From the NCBI GenBank assembly GCA_017513325.1, contig JAFXGC010000102.1, positions 1 through 32,720 on the forward strand: a stretch of DNA of 32,720 nucleotides, in the 5' to 3' direction. Below are positions 1 to 7,170 of the stretch, piece by piece. Numbering within the stretch: the first letter of the stretch is position 1; every line of letters begins with the position of its first letter. Both the position numbers and the translations under genes were made by a program. The DNA comes from Clostridia bacterium (GTDB taxonomy: Bacteria; Bacillota; Clostridia; Oscillospirales; CAG-272). A model generated the notes under the pieces. That model was not told the origin of the DNA. It did not search any database and was given only the letters and a program-made list of their open reading frames with translations.

Positions 1-738
1 GCTGAGTGCAGTTTTTGTGTCGCCCTCAGCGAGAACAGTACCGAAATTAAGAACTGTGATCTCATCGCAAAGACCCTGAACGAATTTCATATCGTGTTCG
101 ATGAGCAGAATAGTCATATCGAAGTTATCACGAATGAATCTGATAGTTTTAACAAGGTCTTCAGTTTCGTGGGGGTTCATACCTGCAGCAGGCTCGTCAA
201 GAAGGAGCAGCTTGGGATTTGTTGCAAGAGCTCTTGCGATCTCAAGCTTTCTCTGCTTACCGTAGGGCAGGTTGCAGGCAAGATTGTTGCGGTCATTTTC
301 AAGATCGAAAATGCGAAGCAGCTCTTTTGCTTTTGCTCTCATTTCCTTTTCAACCTTGAAGTGACGGGGAAGGCGGAAAAGAGTTTCAAAAACTGTGCAT
401 TTGAACTCAGGTCTGTCGTGGAGACCAACCATAACGTTACGAACAACAGTCATATTATTGAACAGACGGATGTTCTGGAATGTTCTTGCGATACCTTTAT
501 GGTTTATCTTATCCTGAGCAAGTCCTTTGAGCTCTTCTCCATCAAGGTAGAAAGTACCCTGAGTGGGCTTGTAAACACCTGTGAGCAGGTTGAAGATAGT
601 TGTTTTGCCGGCACCGTTAGGTCCGATAAGACCGTAGATCTGATTCTTCTTGATCTTGATATTAACGTTTTGTGCAGCTTTAAGACCGCCGAAGGAGATG
701 CCAAGGTCATGTGTTTCAAGAATAATGTTTTCTGCCAT
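1..738 (-). CDS. livG: LivG-type branched-chain amino acid ABC transporter ATPase (3' end cut by window edge)
   Basis: This is the ATP-hydrolysing subunit of a LIV-family importer and works at the cytoplasmic face of the LivHM permease. The 246 visible codons carry Walker A (GPNGAGKTT, about residues 39-47), a Q-loop in FQNIRLF, the signature LPYGKQRKLEIARA, Walker B LLLLDEPAAGM and the switch His in EHDM. LivG proteins are usually about 255 residues, so only some 10 C-terminal residues lie beyond the left edge. The LPYGKQR signature and the PAAGMNP stretch after Walker B fit LivG better than LivF. The start ATG (736-738) overlaps the livM stop by one base (TGATG), so translation is probably coupled. 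livF would be expected just outside the window. Confidence 0.93.
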   Translation of the reverse strand, partial: MAENIILETHDLGISFGGLKAAQNVNIKIKKNQIYGLIGPNGAGKTTIFNLLTGVYKPTQGTFYLDGEELKGLAQDKINHKGIARTFQNIRLFNNMTVVRNVMVGLHDRPEFKCTVFETLFRLPRHFKVEKEMRAKAKELLRIFDLENDRNNLACNLPYGKQRKLEIARALATNPKLLLLDEPAAGMNPHETEDLVKTIRFIRDNFDMTILLIEHDMKFVQGLCDEITVLNFGTVLAEGDTKTALS

Positions 739-1886
739 CACTTGTCTCCTCCTTTACCTGTAAGATCCTGCATATCCTGAGGAACAAGATCAATGGAAAG
801 AACTTCGTTCATTTCGATCTTTGTAGGAACAACGTCCCATTTAGCTGTGTCGTCGCCAACTCTTGAAGGATCGTCCTCACGCTTGAACAACTTCTTCATA
901 AGGGCGTTGAAGTTATAAGTGTTTCTGAAGTTCTTGAGAGCAGGAGCGTTATTGTAGATAACGATACCGATAAGAATAACGGCATAGATAAGGTTCTGAA
1001 GAACGGCAAGGTCGCCTGTGAGGATAGTTGCAAGCTTTGTGTTAAGGAATGTAATAAGTGCTGCAACGAGGATAGAACCGTTGATGCTACCCATACCGCC
1101 GAGAACTACCATAACAAGAATTTCGATTGAGTAGTTATAGCCGAACTTTACGCTCTGAACAGTGTAGTTGCTGAAGCTGTAAAGAACGCCAGCAATACCT
1201 GCAAAAGTTGCGGAAAGAGTGAATGTGAGCAGCTTATATTTTGTAACGTTGATACCGGTTGCTCTTGCGGCAATTTCGTTATCGCGGATAGCTGTAACAG
1301 CGCGTCCGTGCTTTGAACGGATAAAGTTCTGAACCACAGCAAGTGTGAGCAGAACTATGAGAAAAGCGTAGATAAACAGCCATTTCTTGTCATAACGGGG
1401 AGTGGAGAGACCAAGTGCACCGCCGAAACTTTCGGATGATGTGTTCTGGAAGATGGACTTAACGATCTCACCGAATGCAAGCGTTACGATAGCAAGGTAG
1501 TCGCCGCGGAGTCGGAGAGCAGGGATACCGATGATGATACCGCAAATAGCTGCAACTGCTGCGCCTGCCACGATGGAAATGAGCAGGTTAATAAAACCTG
1601 TTCCGAGAACATCTGCAAGCAGAGCTGAAACTTTACCGCCAAGGTATGCGCCAACGCACATAAATCCTGCGTGACCAAGAGAAAGTTCACCCAAAAAGCC
1701 AACAACGAGAGAGAGGGACACTGCAAGAATGATGCTGATAGCGATCTTTTCAAGCAGATAGAGCAGGGAGCTGTCCAAACGGCCGCCTGTAAGTGTGATG
1801 ATCGCAAAAACTGCGGTCATAATACCGATAACGACATAATTTATATAGTGTTTGATTTTTATCTTTTTTAACTTGTTTGGCATCAT
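738..1886 (-). CDS. livM: LivM-type branched-chain amino acid ABC permease
   Basis: This is a membrane permease subunit of the LIV importer, 382 residues, with about 8-10 hydrophobic segments. It has the features typical of LivM: SLSLVVGFLGELSLGHAGFM near residue 60-80, the cytoplasmic coupling loop GRAVTAIRDNEIAARATGIN, and VVLGGMGSINGSILVA. The C-terminal tail is hydrophilic and about 60 residues long, longer than the core permease needs. Two adjacent ATG codons (1886 and 1883) can serve as the start. The first overlaps the livH TGA and follows AAAGGAGAG, so I chose it. It forms one operon with livH and livG. Confidence 0.93.
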   Translation of the reverse strand: MMPNKLKKIKIKHYINYVVIGIMTAVFAIITLTGGRLDSSLLYLLEKIAISIILAVSLSLVVGFLGELSLGHAGFMCVGAYLGGKVSALLADVLGTGFINLLISIVAGAAVAAICGIIIGIPALRLRGDYLAIVTLAFGEIVKSIFQNTSSESFGGALGLSTPRYDKKWLFIYAFLIVLLTLAVVQNFIRSKHGRAVTAIRDNEIAARATGINVTKYKLLTFTLSATFAGIAGVLYSFSNYTVQSVKFGYNYSIEILVMVVLGGMGSINGSILVAALITFLNTKLATILTGDLAVLQNLIYAVILIGIVIYNNAPALKNFRNTYNFNALMKKLFKREDDPSRVGDDTAKWDVVPTKIEMNEVLSIDLVPQDMQDLTGKGGDK

Positions 1887-2755
1887 ACTTTTTCTCTCCT
1901 TTTCTTACCGAGGAAACCGGTAGGTCTTACGAGAAGGATGATGATGAGGATTGAAAACTCAATAGCATCTGTATAGGGGGCGATAGCTGTGATCTTATAG
2001 GAGATACACTCAACCATACCCAGAAGGATACCGCCCAGCATAGCGCCGGGGATAGAGCCGATACCGCCGATAACTGCAGCTGTGAAAGCTTTGATACCGG
2101 GCATTGCACCGAGTGTGCTTGAAATTGTGGGGGCCTTGAGAAGATAGAAAAGGCCAGCAAGCGCTGCAAGCGCGCTGCCGATTGCGAATGTGATGGTGAT
2201 GATTCCGTTAACGTTGATACCCATCAGCTGAGCTGCGCCCTTGTCTTCGGAAACTGCGATCATTGCGCGGCCGACTCTCGTGCACTTAACGAAAAGTGTG
2301 AGGGCGATCATAACAACGATTGTGCAAGCAAGAGTAACAAGAGCAGAAACCTGAACTGTAACACCGAGGAAGCTGATAGAGCCGAAATCATAAACTGTAA
2401 CCATCTTATTAGCAGAACCGAAAATGATCTGGGCGAGACTCTGAAGCAGATAGCTCACGCCTATAGCTGTAATAAGAACTGCAAGGGGAGAAGCTCCGCG
2501 GAGGGGCTTGTAGGCAACTTTTTCGATAAGAATACCGAGACAAACACAAAAAATAACTGCCATTGCAACTGCAAGGAGAGGATTCTTTGTTGCCATAAAT
2601 ACATAAATAACGTATCCGCCGACCATAATGATATCGCCGTGGGCAAAGTTAAGCATCTTTGCTATACCGTATACCATTGTATAGCCGAGGGCGATCATCG
2701 CATAGATTCCGCCGAGGCTGAGGCCGTTGATAAGCGTTGATAAAATAAGTTCCAT
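1883..2755 (-). CDS. livH: LivH-type branched-chain amino acid ABC permease
   Basis: This is the second permease subunit, 290 residues, strongly hydrophobic throughout. LivH hallmarks include the N-terminal GLSLGGIYAMIALGYTMVYG, the segment MLNFAHGDIIMVGGY, the coupling helix GRAMIAVSEDKGAAQLMGIN, and AVIGGIGSIPGAMLGG near the C-terminus. Its length matches the family norm of about 290 residues. The stop overlaps the livM start. The gene sits 128 bases downstream of livJ, with an inverted repeat and a hairpin in that gap, so its level relative to livJ is probably set there. Confidence 0.94.
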   Translation of the reverse strand: MELILSTLINGLSLGGIYAMIALGYTMVYGIAKMLNFAHGDIIMVGGYVIYVFMATKNPLLAVAMAVIFCVCLGILIEKVAYKPLRGASPLAVLITAIGVSYLLQSLAQIIFGSANKMVTVYDFGSISFLGVTVQVSALVTLACTIVVMIALTLFVKCTRVGRAMIAVSEDKGAAQLMGINVNGIITITFAIGSALAALAGLFYLLKAPTISSTLGAMPGIKAFTAAVIGGIGSIPGAMLGGILLGMVECISYKITAIAPYTDAIEFSILIIILLVRPTGFLGKKRREKV

Positions 2756-2785
2756 ATTATTTTTCCTATGCTTTGAATAAAACTT

Positions 2786-2814
2786 AGATATAATTATGCG
2801 ATTTAATTATATCT
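2786..2814. repeat. 11-bp perfect inverted repeat between livJ and livH
   Basis: AGATATAATTA (2786-2796) and TAATTATATCT (2804-2814) are exact reverse complements around a 7-base spacer. The repeat lies about 30 bases upstream of livH in the transcript direction. It is very AT-rich. It could be an mRNA stem in the livH leader or an operator; the sequence does not decide which. Confidence 0.55.
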
Positions 2815-2830
2815 GTAAAAAGTCAAAATT

Positions 2831-2862
2831 GCATATACCTGCCCTTTGGGGCAGATATATGC
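2831..2862 (-). terminator. Hairpin downstream of livJ, likely partial terminator or mRNA-stabilising stem
   Basis: GCATATA-C-CTGCCC (2831-2844) pairs with GGGCAG-A-TATATGC (2849-2862) around a TTTG loop, giving 13 pairs with one mismatch. On the livJ strand it lies 22 bases past the livJ stop and is followed by a moderately T-rich stretch (AATTTTGACTTTTT). livHMG continue on the same strand without an obvious strong promoter, so partial read-through is likely. This would give more binding protein than permease, as is common for such operons (inference). Confidence 0.6.
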
Positions 2863-2883
2863 ATTTTTATGTTTTTAGTCAGA

Positions 2884-4059
2884 TTAGTTATTGAAATCCT
2901 TAATTACGTACTGGATAGCGCCCTTGTTAACGTAACCTGTCTTTTCCCATGTGATCTTGTCGCCTGTAACTTTGTTTTCAACGGAGAATCCGCCCTCAAA
3001 CTGTTCTTTGAGAATGTCGCAGAGGTCAGATGCGCTGATTGTAACGGGAATTTCCTTGCCTTCGTCAATAGCTTCCTTCATTGCTTCGTAGATTGTGTAA
3101 ACACAGTCGTAAGCAGAAGCGCCGAACTGGTTGAGAGTAGCCTTGCCGAACTTGTCTGTGTACTTAGCAATAAACTCAGCTGCAACGCCGTCAGTTGCCT
3201 TGGAGTTGAAGTGAGAAAGCATTGTAACCTTCTGGGGGATTGTTGTGATATCAAAGCCTTCGATGTTGTCGATGCCGTCGAAGCCGTCGCAGCCGTAGTA
3301 AACAGCGTCAGCAGCGATGATATCCTTTGCCTGTGTCATAAAGAGGGACGCAGGATCGTAGTATGTAGGCATGAAGATGAACTTGCAATCCTTGAGTGTG
3401 TCGATCTGTGTGGAGAAGTCCTTGGTGTTAGCTTCTGTGAAGTTTGTTTCAACAACTGTAACAGAAGAATCAAGGTTTTCCTTGAACTGATCGAAGATAC
3501 CCTTGGAGTATGCTTCATCGGACTTGTAGAATGCACCGATTGTCTGGCCCTTGAAGTTAGCGTTTACAAATTCAGCAGCAACTTTACCCTGGTTACCGTC
3601 AGCAAAGCACATCTGGTAGCCGTTTTCGTTTACGGGAACGTCGTCACCGGAAGCGGAGGGTGTGAGGAAGAATACGTTGTCTTCAAAGGAGAGGTTCTTG
3701 AACTCAAGAGCGGGACCTGTTGTAACAGTACCGAGAGAAACCTGCATACCGCCTTCAAGAAGCTCGGAGTAGAGAGCTGCAACCTTAGTTGCGTCGTGTG
3801 TGTCGTCCATAGCAACGAGCTTGAAGTTTACGCCGTTGAGACCGCCTGCAGCGTTGATTTCGTCAACAGCCATCTGAGCAGAATTCTTAACTGCTTCACC
3901 GTACATAGCTGCGGGACCTGTAAGAGGACCGGAGAAACCGATAACATATTCTGTGTTGTTCTCTGCGTAGTTCACGGGACCACCGCAGGAAGCAAAGCAT
4001 GTTGCAACCATGAGCATAGCAGCCATGAGAGCAAGGATGCGTTTCATTGTGTTTTTCAT
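2884..4059 (-). CDS. livJ: LivJ/LivK-type branched-chain amino acid binding lipoprotein
   Basis: This is the extracytoplasmic substrate-binding protein of the LIV importer, 391 residues, type I periplasmic-binding fold (Peripla_BP_6 family). The N-terminus is a lipoprotein signal with lipobox FASC, giving lipid-modified Cys25. It is followed by VIGFSGPLTGPAAMYGEAVKN and AVDEINAAGGLNG, the classic opening of LivJ-like proteins. Further hallmarks are GFDGIDNIEG and NQFGASAYDCVYTIYEAMK. The start ATG has AGGAG nine bases upstream; an in-frame ATG four codons later is possible. It is the first gene of the liv cluster. Ligand specificity (Leu/Ile/Val or another amino acid) cannot be read from the sequence. 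Confidence 0.92.
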   Translation of the reverse strand: MKNTMKRILALMAAMLMVATCFASCGGPVNYAENNTEYVIGFSGPLTGPAAMYGEAVKNSAQMAVDEINAAGGLNGVNFKLVAMDDTHDATKVAALYSELLEGGMQVSLGTVTTGPALEFKNLSFEDNVFFLTPSASGDDVPVNENGYQMCFADGNQGKVAAEFVNANFKGQTIGAFYKSDEAYSKGIFDQFKENLDSSVTVVETNFTEANTKDFSTQIDTLKDCKFIFMPTYYDPASLFMTQAKDIIAADAVYYGCDGFDGIDNIEGFDITTIPQKVTMLSHFNSKATDGVAAEFIAKYTDKFGKATLNQFGASAYDCVYTIYEAMKEAIDEGKEIPVTISASDLCDILKEQFEGGFSVENKVTGDKITWEKTGYVNKGAIQYVIKDFNN

Positions 4060-4318
4060 AATAAAAACTCCTGTAAGTTAAATTTTTTTATAATATAGGG
4101 CAGGGTCTTTTGCCGAATATTTAAAAATGAAGATCTTATTATATCGCCATGTAGTTTATCACTTTACTACGATAGAACAAGATATCACTAATTATACAAT
4201 GATAAGATAAATATTACAATAGCGATTTTTTACAAATTTACAAGCTATATGTATACCACATTGCACAATTGAGGGATTTATTGGCCTAAAACAGTGAAAT
4301 TTGCTGATTTTTCAGTTA
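4060..4318. other. AT-rich intergenic region upstream of livJ
   Basis: These 259 bases must hold the livJ promoter. A TATTAT/TATATT stretch (RNA-like strand, plus coordinates 4090-4097) about 30 bases before the start could be a -10 element, but no convincing -35 accompanies it. No clear terminator for hemW was found; only a 4-bp stem with an A-rich loop lies at 4302-4313. No RNA gene or ORF was recognised. Confidence 0.4.
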
Positions 4319-5517
4319 TCAAAATTCAGAAGCAGGCGTGATAGCGTTCAGATCGGCATATGAAAGAATATCGGATAAAATATAGTTTGAAACGAACATT
4401 CCGCGAGGAGTCAGAGCAAAGCTGTCGCGTGTTCGGATCATATATCCGCCTTCAATATATGGACGGAGCTTGCTGCCGTACATTTCTTCAAAATCATAGC
4501 CGAATTTGCGCTGGAAGTCCGAAAGAACAAGGCCTTCACTCAGTCTTAATCGGAGCATAATGTATTCGCCCATCATAGCGCGGCCGGATATCTGTTCGCT
4601 GCCGTCAGAGATAATGATCTCGCTGCCTATGTTTTCAATTCCTTTCATATATTGATTTATGGAAGGAATAAATGAAAAACGTGTGCCGTTGAAATATGAA
4701 TGGGCGGACGGGCCAAGGCCAAGATACTCTTCGCAGTTCCAATATTTGAGATTATGGTGGCTCATTTTGCCGGGCTTTGCAAAATTGCTGATCTCGTATT
4801 GCTTATATCCTCTGCTTTCAAGAAACTGACAGGCTTGGAGATACATTTTGAACTCCTCATCTTCATCGGGCAGGGCAAGATTTGCGGCTCCGATTCTTCC
4901 GAAATGGGTGTTCGGTTCGATTTTCAGATTGTAAAGGGATATGTGTTCGGGTCCAAGCCTTGTAACGTAGTCGATTGTTCGAAGAAGGCTTTCCGTTGTC
5001 TGATGAGGTATTCCGAACATCAGATCAACGCTGATATTTTCGATTTTAGCGCGGCGAGCCATATAATAGCTTTCTTCAAAGTCCGCTCTTGTATGGATCC
5101 TTGAAAGGGCCTTCAGTTCTCTTTGGTCTGCAGATTGAAGCCCGAAGCTGAGTCTGTTAACCCCTGCGCGTCTGAGCGCGCGAAGAGTGGGAAGGTCAAC
5201 TGTTGCGGGATTTGCTTCCACAGTGAATTCAGCATTTTTGCAAGAGAAAAGTTTTTGCGAACAGCGCGCACAATTTTTAAAAGCTGTTCTTTTGGAAGCG
5301 CAGTGGGAGTTCCGCCGCCTATATAAACGCTGTCGGGTGCGCAATTGGATGCAGCGCTTTTGTAATGTTCCATATGTGAAATAAGAGCGTTGGCATAGCG
5401 TTCATAAACCTGTTCGTTTTTAGGAACGTAAGAGTAGAAGTCGCAGTATGCGCATTTGCTCATACAGAAGGGGATATGCAGATAAATTCCCAGTCTGCGT
5501 TTATCAGCAGATGTCAT
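4319..5517 (-). pseudogene. hemW: HemW-like radical SAM haem chaperone, interrupted by a one-base frameshift
   Basis: This gene matches HemW (formerly annotated as oxygen-independent coproporphyrinogen III oxidase-like), a radical SAM protein linked to haem trafficking. The first part, from ATG 5517, has the CxxxCxxC cluster motif (C18, C22, C25 in PFCMSKCAYCDF) and GGGTPT. The remainder, in the next frame down to 4319, has EANPATV, RLSFGLQS, HISLYNLKIEPNT, YEISNFAKPG and HHNLKYWNCEEYLGLGPSAHS. The reading frame breaks at a run of five A bases (plus coordinates 5235-5239); six would restore SLAKNAEFTVEANP. Fused length would be about 399 residues, normal for the family. Either the gene is a recent pseudogene or this is a homopolymer sequencing error. 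The rest is well conserved. GAGAGG precedes the start. Confidence 0.85.
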
Positions 5518-5672
5518 TGGTTGCCTCTCTATATTATATATTAATGTATATTTTTGAATAATACATATATTCTATCACATCTTGTGGCGGTTGGCAAGTG
5601 CAAATATATAAGCATAAGAAAAGCAAATTATGTAATGTTTGGAGAGAAAATATATATTTGCGGGATAAACTG

Positions 5673-5700
5673 TTGATATTTTTGATTTTAATAGTATAAT
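5673..5700 (+). promoter_or_regulatory. Sigma-A-type promoter of the first surface-protein gene
   Basis: TTGATA (5673-5678) and TATAAT (5695-5700) are separated by 16 bases, in the divergent gap between hemW and the surface-protein gene. GGAGG (5719-5723) follows and is spaced 10 bases from the ATG at 5734. Confidence 0.75.
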
Positions 5701-5733
5701 TATATTAGATAGTTTTTCGGAGGTGTAATATTG

Positions 5734-7014
5734 ATGAAAAAGTTAGTATCAATGCTTCTTGTTGTTATGATGATGTTTGTATGCGCAGTTGCAGTGTCTG
5801 CGGCAGAATCAGCAGAAGCTGTGGAATATGTTCTCACAACACAGGTTGTTGGCGATGAGGTTCATATCAGCTTTGATATAGCTAAGAATGATGTGGGCTT
5901 TGCTTTGGCTCTTCTTGATATGAAATATAATGCTCAGGCGATTCGTTTTGTAAGAGCAGACGTCAGCGAATCTGTTCTTAAAATGAGTGATGGGGATATT
6001 TATGATATGTATTCCCAAAATAAGGGAGAGCATCTTTTTATCTGGGGCGAAGGTAAGGAGTATGTTTCTGCCATTAAGGATACATATGCCGAGGGTAATT
6101 TTTTCAAGGCTGTATTCAAAATAGTAAATAAAGATCTTGATTTCGGCTTTGAAGTTATATCCCATCAAGGCAGAAACGGTATGCATGTAAGCGCTGAAAG
6201 AGAAGAAGACGTTCCTTTCAACGTATCATATGTAGAAAAGGAAACTGAGGCTCCCAAGCCCGTGCTTAACGGCTGGATTCAGGAAAACGGTAATTGGTAC
6301 TACTATGAAAACAATGCAAAGAAAACCGGTTGGCTGTATGATAACGGCAAGTGGTATTATCTTGAATCCAACGGAGTAATGGCAAGAAATCAGTGGCGCA
6401 AAGACTCCAAGGGTTGGTGTTATCTCCTCTCCGATGGCTCAATGGCAACAAATATGTGGGTCAAGGACTCCAAAGGCTGGTGTTATGTTGAAGCTTCAGG
6501 CTACTGCGCAACAAACTGCTGGAAGAAAGACTCTATCGGTTGGATCTATCTTGATTCCGAAGGCTCAATGACAAAGAGTAAGTGGATAAACGACGGTGGC
6601 AAGTGGTATTACGTTGATGCCAACGGCTATATGAAAACAGGCTGGCTGTATGATAATAACAAGTGGTACTATCTTGACTCTGACGGCGCAATGGTTAAGA
6701 ATCAGTGGCGCAAGGACAGCCACGGCTGGTGCTTTCTCCTTGCTGACGGTTCAATGGCAACAAATACGTGGGTGAAAGACAGCAAAGGCTGGTGCTACAT
6801 TGGCGGCAACGGCTACTGCGTAACAAACTGCTGGAAGAAAGACTCTATTGGTTGGATCTATCTTGATTCTGAGGGTTCAATGACAAAGAGTAAGTGGATC
6901 TCCGATGGCGGTAAATGGTACTACGTTGATGCTAACGGATATATGGTAACCGGCAGAGTTCAGATCGGAAACAAGTTCTACACCTTCGCTTCAAACGGTG
7001 TTTGGATAGGTTGA
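5734..7014 (+). CDS. Secreted cohesin-like domain protein with cell-wall-binding repeats
   Basis: A 426-residue exported protein. Residues 1-23 form a signal peptide ending VSA/AES. Residues about 28-165 form a beta-rich domain that resembles cohesins and related CBM2/CBM3-superfamily folds: VGDEVHISFDIAKNDVG, then a YNAQAIRFV strand, then GNFFKAVFKI. From about residue 170 to the end there are some 12 aromatic repeats of about 21 residues (GGKWYYVDANGYM and KDSKGWCYL types), the choline/glucan-binding CW_binding family. The protein is probably fixed to the envelope by the repeats and displays the N-terminal domain. ATG 5734 is preferred over TTG 5731 because the paralogue next door starts MKKL from ATG. 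The last 22 residues are nearly identical to those of the protein at 9072. A cohesin-type partner-binding role is inference. Confidence 0.8.
   Translation: MKKLVSMLLVVMMMFVCAVAVSAAESAEAVEYVLTTQVVGDEVHISFDIAKNDVGFALALLDMKYNAQAIRFVRADVSESVLKMSDGDIYDMYSQNKGEHLFIWGEGKEYVSAIKDTYAEGNFFKAVFKIVNKDLDFGFEVISHQGRNGMHVSAEREEDVPFNVSYVEKETEAPKPVLNGWIQENGNWYYYENNAKKTGWLYDNGKWYYLESNGVMARNQWRKDSKGWCYLLSDGSMATNMWVKDSKGWCYVEASGYCATNCWKKDSIGWIYLDSEGSMTKSKWINDGGKWYYVDANGYMKTGWLYDNNKWYYLDSDGAMVKNQWRKDSHGWCFLLADGSMATNTWVKDSKGWCYIGGNGYCVTNCWKKDSIGWIYLDSEGSMTKSKWISDGGKWYYVDANGYMVTGRVQIGNKFYTFASNGVWIG
6331..6954 (+). repeat. 312-bp tandem duplication inside the first surface-protein gene
   Basis: The segment starting TGGCTGTATGATAA at 6331 recurs at 6643, an offset of 312 bases or 104 codons. 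Each copy encodes the same order of repeat types (WLYDN, QWRKDS, WVKDSKGWCY, NCWKKDSIGW, GGKWYYVDANGYM). The copies differ at scattered, partly silent positions, so the duplication is not brand new. Confidence 0.85.
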
Positions 7015-7056
7015 CTTTTGATATATGATCTGAAGGTCAATAAAACTTAATAAAAC

Positions 7057-7100
7057 AGAGGGGAAGATTAACCACTTGGTTACACATCTTTCCCTCTTTT
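7057..7100 (+). terminator. Rho-independent terminator of the first surface-protein gene
   Basis: AGAGGGGAAGAT (7057-7068) pairs with ATCTTTCCCTCT (7086-7097) with one G-U pair. A smaller inner stem TAACCA/TGGTTA lies in the loop, and TTTT follows. The next gene's -35 box begins three bases after the T run. Confidence 0.75.
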
Positions 7101-7102
7101 GT

Positions 7103-7131
7103 TTGACTTTAAGATAGATATGTGATAAAAT
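7103..7131 (+). promoter_or_regulatory. Promoter of the second surface-protein gene
   Basis: TTGACT (7103-7108), 17-base spacer, TAAAAT (7126-7131). The same two hexamers with the same spacing precede the third gene at 9010-9038. Confidence 0.75.
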
Positions 7132-7170
7132 GATTAAACAGAAATAAATACTTTTAAAAAAGGAAAAAAT

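Noticed and set aside
94..780. 228-residue plus-strand open frame
   Set aside because: It lies opposite livG, whose minus-strand translation shows all ABC ATPase motifs. The plus-strand product is Cys/Val/Phe-rich and has no recognisable domain.
2869..4098. 409-residue plus-strand open frame opposite livJ
   Set aside because: It is the mirror of a clear lipoprotein gene; its composition (many Cys, Val) is typical of antisense frames of codon-biased genes.
4142..4174. Nested dyad TATC...GTAGT...ACTAC...GATA upstream of livJ
   Set aside because: Short arms with a five-base bulge in AT-rich DNA; could easily be chance.
5231..5245. Programmed frameshift in hemW
   Set aside because: The A run does not form a standard two-tRNA slippery heptamer and no stimulating stem was obvious; hemW is not known to need one.
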